NCBI RefSeq assembly: GCF_947495715.1
Contig: NZ_CANLZU010000029.1
Span: 1 to 32,335 of the forward strand
Reading direction: 5' to 3'
Length of the DNA stretch: 32,335 nucleotides
DNA from: an uncultured Oceanisphaera sp.
GTDB lineage: Bacteria > Pseudomonadota > Gammaproteobacteria > Enterobacterales > Aeromonadaceae
Part shown: positions 1 to 6,749 of the stretch, one piece after another
Numbering within the stretch: the stretch's first letter is position 1
How the letters are laid out: every line of letters starts with the position of its first letter
Position numbers and translations under genes: made by a program
The notes under the pieces: model-generated
Database searches by the model: none
What the model was told of the DNA's origin: nothing
What the model saw: the letters and a program-made list of their open reading frames with translations, nothing else

Positions 1-25
1 ACTTAATAAAGGCAGCTTCGGGCTT

Positions 26-80
26 GTTCAACACCCGGATGAAGTGTCGGCTGCGCGACACTTATCCTTATTTGTTAAGC
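26..80 (-). other. attC-like recombination site of the AbiGi cassette
   Basis: On the minus strand the site runs from GCTTAAC (R'', plus 74-80) to GTTGAAC (R', plus 26-32), 55 bp. The interior folds as GGAT-AAGTGTCG / CGACACTT-C-ATCC, a perfect 8-bp stem extended by 4 bp with one unpaired C. An extrahelical base of this kind is typical of folded attC sites. The TAA stop of the upstream gene lies inside R''. It is short for an attC but within the known range. Confidence 0.75.
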
Positions 81-809
81 ATTTTTTTCCCATATTTTCA
101 TTGCCATTTCTTCCACTACATCTTCATACGACCAATCTGCGGAAATAATTGGAATTCTTTTTATGAAGTTGACCCTTCGAGTAGAGAGCTGCTTTTCACA
201 TTTCCTAAGAAATTTCTCTGGATTTTCAGTAACGATGGCAACTACATCACTATATTTGAATTTAAAGTCACCACTATGTCGCCACTCACGCTCCCACGAA
301 AAATCATGCCTGCCACTCATAAGATTGACTAAAGAATAATAATGTACGATCTCTTTATAATTGTCTTCATGTTGCTTTAGCTTCGACATTGAATTAATTC
401 CTTCGAAGTGACGGTCAAACTCACTGAGTAAATACTCTCTTAACGAGGTTCCATCCGCATTAAGATATATCGCTGGATTAGCGCCTGAATTAAGCATCTC
501 ATCGCGCCAAAAAACAAGACCATGTGGCTGAAGTTTAATTCTTCGAGGGAAATCTTCAGCTGCTAATTTATATATTTGATTCAATGGCGCTTCCGTGAAA
601 CATACCGTTTTAAATGCATTCCTTAACTTCTGAGTAAAACCCATTGCGTTAATCTTAGGGCTAAAAAGACAGTGATGGTTTCGTGCTTCTATTGTCTTTG
701 ATTGAAGCATATTAATAAGATTATCTTCCGCAGAGACCTTTCTAGTATTCCTCGTTAAATGAACAAGAAACTTAGAAATATCACTTCTATATCTAGGATC
801 AGACAACAC
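75..809 (-). CDS. AbiGi-family protein (putative abortive phage-resistance antitoxin family)
   Basis: A 244-residue cytoplasmic protein with no signal peptide or membrane segment. It carries a set of motifs I associate with the AbiGi family (PF10899, named from a lactococcal abortive infection system): LVHLTR near residue 16, CFTEAPL near 70, a GLVFWRDEML segment followed by NPAIYL around 97-115, and FSWEREWRHSGDF near 170. Similar layouts also occur in DUF2971 proteins. Biochemical function is not established for this family as far as I know. The gene occupies its own cassette, with an attC-like site overlapping its stop and another just upstream of its start. No partner toxin is next to it; the neighbouring cassette genes are a beta-barrel protein and a HEPN-motif protein. 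The family assignment is from recalled motifs; the defence role is inference. Confidence 0.65.
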   Translation of the reverse strand: MLSDPRYRSDISKFLVHLTRNTRKVSAEDNLINMLQSKTIEARNHHCLFSPKINAMGFTQKLRNAFKTVCFTEAPLNQIYKLAAEDFPRRIKLQPHGLVFWRDEMLNSGANPAIYLNADGTSLREYLLSEFDRHFEGINSMSKLKQHEDNYKEIVHYYSLVNLMSGRHDFSWEREWRHSGDFKFKYSDVVAIVTENPEKFLRKCEKQLSTRRVNFIKRIPIISADWSYEDVVEEMAMKIWEKNA

Positions 810-842
810 AATGCTCCTTTTAATCGATCAACTACATAAAAT

Positions 843-920
843 GCTTAACGCGGAGCTTTGCGGCAATTTTGGAACCGCGAAGCGGTGGAAAAATTGTCCG
901 ACAACAGCGTATTGTTAGCA
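843..920 (-). other. attC-like recombination site of the beta-barrel cassette
   Basis: On the minus strand the site runs from TGCTAAC (R'', plus 914-920) to GTTAAGC (R', plus 843-849), 78 bp. The arms GCTGTTGTCGG and CCGCAAAGC pair with two bases left unpaired on one side, the expected arrangement of extrahelical bases in a folded attC. The centre is a long imperfect hairpin (CAATTTT..CC.CCGC against GCGG..CC.AAAATTG). It lies 13 nt downstream of the stop of the beta-barrel gene. Confidence 0.75.
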
Positions 921-932
921 CTATCCGGCTGT

Positions 933-1463
933 TCACCAAACTGGAATACTGACACCCAGGTAAGTTTGCTGTTGCTCAGTTTCATAACTCAAAACTATTC
1001 TCGGGCCATCATCGGCGAAGCTAAAGCTTGCACCAATGTCCGCGCCGATTTCAGCGAAATCTCTTTCACTCTTGTCACCAATATTAACGTCAGAGCTATA
1101 AAGCGCGGCGACCAAACCACCGTGCAGTCTTATTCGATCAGATAACCAATAGGTTGGTCCCAGTACCAACCCATATCTATTGAACTCAGTTGCTTTTGTA
1201 CCACTGACTCCCCCATGCCCGGAACACGTTCCGCTGCCCGAAGAACCCGATATTGAGCCATCAGAGCAGATGCTCACAGTTGTTCCATCTTCATATTCTT
1301 CAAAGTCCCACAAAAACCTAGAATACAGTCCAATTTGAGAATTAAGCTTCTTGGAAGACCATAAATCGAGGGAAACGGCATCACCGGAGCCTGAGACACC
1401 CAGCTCTACGGCGACCACGACAGGCGAAAACATCAACGAGCACAGCAGAACCAAATTCCTCAT
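933..1463 (-). CDS. Secreted, outer-membrane beta-barrel-like protein of unknown function (cassette gene)
   Basis: I do not recognise a named family. The start chosen is the ATG at 1463, which has AAGGG seven bases upstream; it gives 176 residues, and a longer version from 1511 is possible. The N-terminus MRNLVLLCSLMFSPVVVA is a convincing signal peptide with likely cleavage after VVA. The mature protein has alternating polar and hydrophobic strands with many Tyr and Gly residues, a Ser/Gly-rich two-Cys loop (roughly residues 65-85), and ends in ...VSIPVW. A C-terminal aromatic residue is the usual recognition feature for outer-membrane barrels. A small 8-strand barrel would fit the size. It is a stand-alone cassette gene between two attC-like sites. 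Confidence 0.6.
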   Translation of the reverse strand: MRNLVLLCSLMFSPVVVAVELGVSGSGDAVSLDLWSSKKLNSQIGLYSRFLWDFEEYEDGTTVSICSDGSISGSSGSGTCSGHGGVSGTKATEFNRYGLVLGPTYWLSDRIRLHGGLVAALYSSDVNIGDKSERDFAEIGADIGASFSFADDGPRIVLSYETEQQQTYLGVSIPVW

Positions 1464-1528
1464 TTCGCATCCCTTCATTTTTGCGTTGCTCGATGTATAA
1501 GTGCGTATCACGGGCTTCTCTAAGCAGG

Positions 1529-1604
1529 TGCTAACGCTGCCAACACAGGCGAGCGTCAGCGAGTCCAGCCAGCTTGCTGGCGTTTGTGATTGGCCTTGTT
1601 AACT
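1529..1604 (-). other. attC-like recombination site of the HEPN cassette
   Basis: On the minus strand the site runs from AGTTAAC (R'', plus 1598-1604) to GTTAGCA (R', plus 1529-1535), 76 bp. GCCAA-T-CACA pairs with TGTGTTGGC leaving a single unpaired T, and the centre contains CGCCAGC/GCTGGC pairing. The TAA stop of the HEPN gene lies inside R'', the same arrangement as in the AbiGi cassette. Confidence 0.75.
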
Positions 1605-2252
1605 ACTTACTTTACTAGTGCCTAAAGTATTAATAAATCCTCTTATTAAGCGATTTTTTGAAACAACAAATCCTTCTGAGAGCAATATATCTGAACCGCT
1701 CTCCGTCTCATTTAACAACTCAATATATTGCACACTTCTTAATTTTTCGGCAAGTTTTTTATGACTACTATTTTCGTAGTTAAGCTTACCAGCAGCATGG
1801 GCAATTACGTTTCTAATTTCACCAGCTAGTTTTATTTCTTGCCATTCACAGGTGTTAAAACACCTTTCAAGACCTGCCACTTTACTTAAATAATTCTTTG
1901 CTCTTTCTATACCTTGACCAGATAAATCTTTAAGTTTCAAATTTGAATCAACCTTTTGAGCTGCAATACTACAGTAGCTATTAAGAATAGTTTCAAATAA
2001 TCCGTATAAAAGCAGATAATGAGAGTGCCACAGAAACTTAGGGTATTGACTAGTTAAATTCCAATGTTCATCTTGTAAAACCCCTTCAAATAAATCTCTG
2101 TGCTCAGGAGAAACCTTTTCTATTTCTTGTGAATAATTCTTTTTTAAATCATCCACAGCATGACTTAAGGAACTTGATATAAATGAACAACTAGTTTCTA
2201 AGCAGTCAAGTTCAATAAAATGCCGAGTTCTTGTCCACTGGTCAATAAACAT
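1599..2252 (-). CDS. HEPN-motif protein, hypothetical (cassette gene)
   Basis: About 217 residues, soluble and predicted mostly helical. The ATG at 2252 is preferred because AGGA lies eight bases upstream; an ATG at 2261 is the alternative. The segment EIRNVIAHAAG near residue 145 has the R-x4-H signature (RNVIAH) of HEPN domains, which in many toxins and defence proteins form a ribonuclease site on dimerisation. The preceding helices (LLLYGLFETILNSYC...) fit the helical bundle in which that motif sits. No nucleotidyltransferase (MNT) partner is adjacent. It is the cassette closest to the presumed insertion end, and its stop lies within an attC-like site. The HEPN call rests on one motif and the fold pattern; activity is inference. 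Confidence 0.55.
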   Translation of the reverse strand: MFIDQWTRTRHFIELDCLETSCSFISSSLSHAVDDLKKNYSQEIEKVSPEHRDLFEGVLQDEHWNLTSQYPKFLWHSHYLLLYGLFETILNSYCSIAAQKVDSNLKLKDLSGQGIERAKNYLSKVAGLERCFNTCEWQEIKLAGEIRNVIAHAAGKLNYENSSHKKLAEKLRSVQYIELLNETESGSDILLSEGFVVSKNRLIRGFINTLGTSKVSS

Positions 2253-2285
2253 ACAAACCATCCTAAATAGTTAACATTTTAATAC

Positions 2286-2613
2286 TGCGCATGCGCATAT
2301 TTATTCCACCGAGCCAGTTTGTTTTTATTTTTAAGTAACTGAGAATAAATAAATTATTACTGATGATCTGTATGTAATGGTGAGCAAAAACACGCATGCG
2401 CGTTATCAGCAACAGCTTGCGCACTATCTTCTCTTCCCTGCCCGTAACTTTTTCATATCATGAGTGTTTTTCAACCTGCTCTGCTGTACACGCGCATGCG
2501 TTGTTGATAGTGCGCACCGTTCCTGCAGTCTCGCCAATATACTGTATAAATCACCAGGTCATTTGTCTCGACCACGCTACCGCCCCTCGCTGTTCCGGGG
2601 CTTAAGCGCATGC
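2286..2613. repeat. Four GCATGC-centred palindromic sites spaced about 100 bp apart
   Basis: TGCGCATGCGCA is at 2286-2297, ACGCATGCGCGT at 2392-2403, ACGCGCATGCGT at 2490-2501 and a shorter GCGCATGC at 2606-2613. The second and third are exact reverse complements of each other. GCGCACTATC at about 2419 also recurs inverted as GATAGTGCGC at about 2506. Centre-to-centre distances are about 105, 100 and 114 bp. They could be binding sites of a regulator or recombinase or parts of an attI region; I cannot assign them. Confidence 0.6.
2540..2559 (+). promoter_or_regulatory. Putative LexA (SOS) box without an obvious target gene
   Basis: CTGTATAAATCACCAG fits the gammaproteobacterial LexA pattern CTG-N10-CAG with an AT-rich core, preceded by TA. 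Integrase promoters of integrons commonly carry such a box facing away from the cassettes. This one lies beyond the insertion-proximal end of the array and would read rightward, but no integrase or other SOS gene follows before the repeat element. Confidence 0.5.
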
Positions 2614-2748
2614 CCGTCTTACTTGTTTGGGTCCATTTTTGTCGTGTGAGGCTGAAAAGGCAACGTGAAAAATCATTTTGCGAGGCGGGTGTATGAATTT
2701 GGTTGGATTATGGTCGTTTGTGGGGAGAGAATGCCGGAGCCAGAAGGA

Positions 2749-2984
2749 GGGCAAAGGGCCCGCTCGGCCGACCATCATATGACGGGGCCAACAAAAGCTC
2801 CTGCAATGTTGGCACTCCCGCCCTCCGTGGCGGTCGGATGTCATGTGCTGAGCGCACATGGGGCGAGCTTGTCTCGCCGTGACGAACGGTTTCAGCCTGA
2901 CCGAACATCCAGTGAATGTTCGCAGTAGGCTGAAATCGTGAGTGTCATTTACCTGAGCGAGTCGGCGGAGCGGGCCCTTTGTCC
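2749..2984 (+). repeat. Palindromic intergenic repeat, long copy (MITE/ERIC-like), copy A
   Basis: It is bounded by GGGCAAAGGG on the left and CCCTTTGTCC on the right. The first 24 bases and the reverse complement of the last 24 differ at about three positions, giving a long terminal inverted repeat that continues into CCCGCTC..CCGAC. It shares the core GATGTCATGTGCTGAGCG with copies B and C but is about 236 bp long because of two inserted segments. One of these (about 2891-2937) is itself a hairpin with AGGCTGAAA/TTTCAGCCT arms. Confidence 0.75.
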
Positions 2985-3130
2985 GACGTGCCGCGATACA
3001 GCCGGGCGCCGATGTGAGCAACAGGTCCACATCATTCAAATGAGCCCCACTTAACATGCCAAGGTCGCAGACGGAAAAACAGCCCTTATCAGCATGCTGG
3101 TAATATGCTGAAAAACACAGGAAGCGAAAC

Positions 3131-3898
3131 ATGACAATATCCACACTCGGAATCCTGGGGGTCGGGCATCTGGCCACCTACACCGTCACCGGCCTGCGCA
3201 ACAGTGGTGAGCAAAGGCCGATCACCTTGAGCCCCCGTAATGCTGAAGCCTCGGCGCTGCTAGCCGAGCGCTGCCAGTGTTCCATTGCCGCCAATAATCA
3301 GCAGGTGGTGGATAACAGCGATATCATACTGCTGGCGGTAAGGCCGGAGAGGCTGAGCGAGCTGCTGGAGGATTTGACATTCAAACCTGGGCAACTGGTT
3401 ATCTCGGTGATCGCCGGTGTCGTGTTAGCACAGTTGCGGCAATATCCGGCACTGCAAGAAGCTACCCTGACCCGTTCTCTGCCCCCCGCCAGTGTCGAGG
3501 TCTGTGCCGGACCCGTGCCGCTGTTCCCGGCCAACGCAGCAGCCGAGCAACTGTTTGGCAACATCGGCAAGGTCATCGTACTGGAGTCGGAAGCACTGTT
3601 TGATGTGGCGCTGGCCCATGGCTGCCTGCATGGCTGGAGCTATTTTCTGGTGCAACAACTGATCGACTGGAGCGTAACTCGGGGCATGGACAAGGCAACC
3701 GCGCGGGATATGGTGGTGCACTCTATCGGCAGTGCCTTTGAACTCGCAGAATCCCGTCCCGAGCTCGACTATGGCGACATCGGCAACGCCATTGCGACTC
3801 CCGGCACCTTTACCCTGCAGGGCATTGAACAGATCAAAGCAGCGAATGGTCTGCAAGCCTGGAATGATGCCATGGACAGTATCTGTAAACAGCAATAA
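3131..3898 (+). CDS. Pyrroline-5-carboxylate reductase-like protein (ProC family)
   Basis: 255 residues. An N-terminal Rossmann domain opens with LGILGVGHLATYTVTGL, the dinucleotide-binding Gly-rich loop, followed by the NSDIILLAVRPERL strand typical of ProC. The C-terminal helical domain includes IATPGTFTLQGIEQI, which corresponds to the conserved SPGGTT..GL substrate-binding segment of ProC, but in variant form. ProC reduces pyrroline-5-carboxylate to proline with NAD(P)H. This copy is slightly short and divergent, so it may be a paralogue acting on a related cyclic imine. AGGAAG lies seven bases before the ATG. It is a single gene flanked by two same-orientation copies of the palindromic repeat. 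A link to proline-betaine or hydroxyproline-type catabolism elsewhere in the window is possible but unproven. Confidence 0.75.
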   Translation: MTISTLGILGVGHLATYTVTGLRNSGEQRPITLSPRNAEASALLAERCQCSIAANNQQVVDNSDIILLAVRPERLSELLEDLTFKPGQLVISVIAGVVLAQLRQYPALQEATLTRSLPPASVEVCAGPVPLFPANAAAEQLFGNIGKVIVLESEALFDVALAHGCLHGWSYFLVQQLIDWSVTRGMDKATARDMVVHSIGSAFELAESRPELDYGDIGNAIATPGTFTLQGIEQIKAANGLQAWNDAMDSICKQQ

Positions 3899-3937
3899 TA
3901 CAGATGGCGCCTACAGGCAGCGCCAGAGCTTCAAGGA

Positions 3938-4041
3938 GGACAAAGGGATCTGCTCTACCGACCATCACATGACAGGGACGTCATGTGCTGAGCGTCACAT
4001 GGATGTGCTTGAAGCGGGTCGGTTGAGGAGACCCTTTGTCC
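3938..4041 (+). repeat. Palindromic intergenic repeat, short copy B
   Basis: 104 bp bounded by GGACAAAGGG and CCCTTTGTCC, with inner arms ATCTGCT..CCGACC / GGGTCGG. It contains two smaller internal inverted repeats (CACATGAC/GTCATGTG and CACATGGATGTG). It is roughly 90% identical by eye to the reverse complement of copy C and lies 40 bp after the ProC-like gene, so it could also act as a transcript 3' end. Confidence 0.85.
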
Positions 4042-4179
4042 GATGTTTACATTGAGATGAAATAGATCAATTTCTTAATCCGATTTGTATCACTCGGCCG
4101 GCAGCATCAAGACTCGTCATTCACCGAAACCTGCATCGAGCAAGAGAGGTAATGACTGCTGGTTTTGTGAGCTGGACGA

Positions 4180-4509
4180 TTAAACGTTATAAAACTTCAA
4201 TACCCAGAAGGTGACCATGCCCATGCATAATGGCCAGAATACACCTCTGAAACGCCAGGCCAGTATGGCCGTGACGAGGGCCGCCGTTATCTGTGTGATG
4301 CTCACCGAATCCAGCGACGTTTTATCCTGGAATATGATGGCGGGGATGGACAACGCGGCCAGCACGGCGGGGGCCAGCAGTTGCAATGCCCTCTGGTGCT
4401 TGCCAATATCGAAGCTTCCCCTGCCATGGAGATGAACAAACGACAGCCGTATGGCGAAGGTGCCGATGCCGACGGCGATGAATATCAACCAGAGTGTCAG
4501 GTTATCCAT
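4180..4509 (-). CDS. azlD: AzlD-family branched-chain amino acid exporter small subunit
   Basis: 109 residues with about four hydrophobic helices (starting LTLWLIFIAVGIGTFAIRLSF, then ALQLLAPAVLAALSIPAII, ITAALVTAILAWRF and a C-terminal helix). The size and the FAIRLSF / LAPAVLAALSIPAI segments match AzlD, the small partner of AzlC in the LIV-E exporter family for branched-chain and related amino acids. The start overlaps the end of azlC by eight bases, pointing to translational coupling. No terminator hairpin is obvious downstream. Confidence 0.85.
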   Translation of the reverse strand: MDNLTLWLIFIAVGIGTFAIRLSFVHLHGRGSFDIGKHQRALQLLAPAVLAALSIPAIIFQDKTSLDSVSITQITAALVTAILAWRFRGVFWPLCMGMVTFWVLKFYNV

Positions 4510-5227
4510 TGTTTTCTCTCTGTACCTTCAGGCTGTTTTTGGTGATGAAAGAGCTGGCAACCAGGCCGATGGTGGTTCCGCCGATAATCGCCGCAATAAA
4601 GCCCAGATTATAGGGAAGCTGGATCAGGCTGGTCGCCACCAGAGCCGAAAACACCGCCGTGATCAGCGATGCCCGGTTACGGATACTCGATACCAGCATG
4701 GCGATAAATGCCAGGGGAATGGCGAACTCCAGTGACCACTCGGCCGGTATCTGTTCGCCAACCAGCAGGCCCAGGATGACGGAGCCAACCCAGCTTACCG
4801 CCAGCGCCACTGCCGTACCGGCGTAGTAATAAAGCTTCTCCCTGTCACTCTGGTCGGGCGTAAAGCGAGTCGAACACAAGCCATAGGCCTGATCGCTGAT
4901 CAGGTAGGCCAGGGACCATTTGTGGCGGGTCTTCAATGAGTGCAGCAGCGGGGCGAAGGTGGCGCTGTAGATCAGGAAGCGAATATTCACCATTAGCGCG
5001 GTGAAGATAATGACCGCCGGTAACGCCTGTTCCTGAATCAACTGATAGGCCGCCAGCTGGGCCGAACCGGCAAAAAACAGCAATGTCATGCCAATGGTCA
5101 TCTCGGGGCTGAATCCCAGGCTGGTACCATTGGCCCCGGCGATCAGGCCAAAGGGAAGCACCCCCGGCACCATGGGCAGCAAATCTCTTACTCCTTCAAA
5201 AAAAGCGCTCTTGCTGCTTGTTTGCAT
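4502..5227 (-). CDS. azlC: AzlC-family branched-chain amino acid exporter large subunit
   Basis: 241 residues from the ATG at 5227, chosen because AAGGA precedes it by nine bases; an in-frame ATG at 5251 has no such signal. After a short polar N-terminus it shows the AzlC opening FFEGVRDLLPMVPGVLPFGLIAG, then multiple membrane helices, including the conserved FLIYSATFAPLLHSL and SLAYLISDQAYG segments. AzlC and AzlD together form an inner-membrane exporter; substrates in characterised members are branched-chain amino acids and analogues. The pair follows the PrpD-family gene on the same strand after about 90 bp and may be its own transcript or the end of that unit. The true substrate cannot be read from sequence. 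Confidence 0.85.
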   Translation of the reverse strand: MQTSSKSAFFEGVRDLLPMVPGVLPFGLIAGANGTSLGFSPEMTIGMTLLFFAGSAQLAAYQLIQEQALPAVIIFTALMVNIRFLIYSATFAPLLHSLKTRHKWSLAYLISDQAYGLCSTRFTPDQSDREKLYYYAGTAVALAVSWVGSVILGLLVGEQIPAEWSLEFAIPLAFIAMLVSSIRNRASLITAVFSALVATSLIQLPYNLGFIAAIIGGTTIGLVASSFITKNSLKVQRENNG

Positions 5228-5318
5228 GTTTTGTTGTCCTTGCACGTTCATGAGGCGTCAGGGCTGAATGGGTCAGGGACCCAATGTGCAGGATCCCTTG
5301 TTATATCTCAATACTCGA

Positions 5319-6653
5319 TTAAGGATTCAATACCTGGTCGAGTAATGCACCGCAATCGCCGGCCTGTTCCAGCTGGTCTACCGCCGATATAATAGACTCG
5401 ATACGCTCCTGGCTGAAGTTGACCGAGGCCAGTTGTACGAACTTGGTCCTGAACTCTGCCCGGGTCATGGCGGTATCCGGGTCGCCTTTGGCGGCGGTGA
5501 TCGGGCTTTCGAAGTGTTTGCCGTCTTTGAGCCGTATGCTGACCCGCGACAGAATTTCCCGGGGAAAGCGGGCCGACAGATCCTCGGCTTCGACGATGTC
5601 GATGCGGCGGCTGACTGCCAGTATATCCTCTGCGTGAATGGCATCGCCGGTCACCTCGTTCGGCCCCACCTGGCCCCGGCTGAGCAGGGCCGCCAGGGGG
5701 AAGGCCAGCCCATACTGGGCTTCATCCGCATTCGCCGGAAAATGACCCTGCAGGCGCACCGACTCATGGAAGGTTTCCACCCGAACCTGTTCTATGGCGT
5801 CGTTGTTGATCTCGGGATGGGCGGCCAGCAGGGCGGTGGCGGCGGTGAGTGCGGGCTGGGCCCAGCGGCATACCGGCCAGGGTTTGAAGTACTGGGCATC
5901 GATTTCCCAGTGGCTACCCAGATCCTGCCAGCAATGCCGGACCCGCTCCATCTCGACGGTTTCCGCCGGAGCACCGGTGATCCCGGCCTGGGCCATCAGC
6001 AGGGCATTGAGCCCGGCATAGGCGCCGGCCCCGTGAGCGTCGCGCAGCATGGAGGGAAAATCCACCAACCGCATCATGGGGCAGCGGGGGCCAAAATATT
6101 CGGCGATGCCCAGTGCATGCAGAAACTGCTCTTCATCCAGGCCCAGCAGGCGGGCGCCACCGCAGACCACGCCGATGCCGGAAAAAGCCCCGGAGGCATG
6201 GTATTCGGCTGCCGTGTCCATCAGCGCGACGCCGGCACGCAGGCCGGTTTCATAGGCAACGGTGAGTGCTGCCAGAAATTCGGCACCGCTGATGGTGCGT
6301 CCCTGATCGCGGCAGGCATCGACCAGCGCCAGCAGGGCCGGGACCACGGTGGCACCGGCGTGACCTTTGGAGGTGAAGTGGCCTTCATGAGCGTCCAGGC
6401 TGTCGATGGTGAAGCCGCCGACCCAGGCCGATCCCAGGGGGTGAGCGGGTCGGCCGTCGAATAGCAGACGGCTGCTCAGCCGAGAAGGCAGATAGTGGGC
6501 GAGGGCATAGTTTTTTATACACTCGGTGGTGTTGTTTTTCTGGGCACCGGCCGCGACACCCAGAATATCCAGCAATGCGGTGCTGACCAGATACCGGGTA
6601 TGTTCGGGTACTTCGGCAAAGGTCAGTCCCTTTACAAACGGATATAAAGACAT
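5319..6653 (-). CDS. MmgE/PrpD family protein (putative 2-methylcitrate dehydratase-like enzyme)
   Basis: 444 residues from the ATG at 6653, which has AGGATAG six bases upstream; the open frame extends further but lacks another good start. Recognisable MmgE/PrpD features are the opening helix EHTRYLVSTALLDILGVAAGA, the HPLGSAWVGGFTIDSLDAHEGH segment, and GHAGATVVPALLALVDACRDQG, which carries the conserved His/Gly region of the family. Family members include 2-methylcitrate dehydratase and cis-aconitate decarboxylase, but many are uncharacterised dehydratases or isomerases, so the reaction here is open. It lies directly downstream of proVWX, separated by an intrinsic terminator that ends only 28 bases before the start, so expression may depend on readthrough. 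The association with betaine uptake suggests a catabolic role. Confidence 0.75.
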   Translation of the reverse strand: MSLYPFVKGLTFAEVPEHTRYLVSTALLDILGVAAGAQKNNTTECIKNYALAHYLPSRLSSRLLFDGRPAHPLGSAWVGGFTIDSLDAHEGHFTSKGHAGATVVPALLALVDACRDQGRTISGAEFLAALTVAYETGLRAGVALMDTAAEYHASGAFSGIGVVCGGARLLGLDEEQFLHALGIAEYFGPRCPMMRLVDFPSMLRDAHGAGAYAGLNALLMAQAGITGAPAETVEMERVRHCWQDLGSHWEIDAQYFKPWPVCRWAQPALTAATALLAAHPEINNDAIEQVRVETFHESVRLQGHFPANADEAQYGLAFPLAALLSRGQVGPNEVTGDAIHAEDILAVSRRIDIVEAEDLSARFPREILSRVSIRLKDGKHFESPITAAKGDPDTAMTRAEFRTKFVQLASVNFSQERIESIISAVDQLEQAGDCGALLDQVLNP

Positions 6654-6680
6654 GATCACTATCCTGTATAAGTCGGTAAT

Positions 6681-6705
6681 AAAAAAGGTGCCCGACTGGG
6701 CACCT
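6681..6705 (-). terminator. Rho-independent terminator or attenuator after proX
   Basis: On the minus strand AGGTGCCC-AGTC-GGGCACCT is followed directly by a run of six T. It lies 45 bases after the proX stop and ends 28 bases before the start codon of the PrpD-family gene, leaving little room for a separate promoter. Confidence 0.85.
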
Positions 6706-6749
6706 GTTCCCATCATGGGGATAAAACAATCACCGTGAACAGATCTGCG

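Larger units (their letters stand above)
1..2275 (-). mobile_element. Integron-type gene cassette array (three cassettes, no integrase seen)
   Basis: Three genes on the same strand are each followed by a 55-78 bp imperfect inverted repeat bounded by GTTRRRY/RYYYAAC-like core boxes, which is the layout of integron cassettes. In two of the three, the stop codon lies inside the R'' box, as is common for cassettes. The outer boundary is an AGTTAAC core on the minus strand (plus 2269-2275) just upstream of the HEPN gene. The array runs off the left edge. The cassettes are more AT-rich than the catabolic genes to the right. No tyrosine recombinase gene is visible, so this is either part of a larger sedentary array or a cassette cluster that has lost its integrase. 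Basis: the sites are seen directly; the integron interpretation is inference from their structure. Confidence 0.75.
2276..3130. other. Non-coding interval with palindromes, an SOS-type box and a repeat element
   Basis: No convincing gene is found in about 850 bp. The open frames here have no recognisable protein signature and follow the repeat element. The interval contains four GCATGC-centred sites, one LexA-like box at 2540-2559 and the large repeat copy at 2749-2984. A 28-codon frame starting at 2611 lies just after the LexA-like box but matches nothing I know. Confidence 0.6.

Noticed and set aside
2608-2700. Possible start of an integrase or SOS gene after the LexA-like box
   Set aside because: The only frame from the first ATG is 28 codons, with no resemblance to an integrase or DNA-repair protein start.
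2602-3177. 191-codon minus-strand open frame over the long repeat
   Set aside because: It lies almost wholly in the palindromic repeat and its translation is Cys/Arg/Pro-rich without any protein pattern.
4080-4180. Possible gene remnant after repeat copy B
   Set aside because: Short readable frames exist on the plus strand but none matched a family I know.
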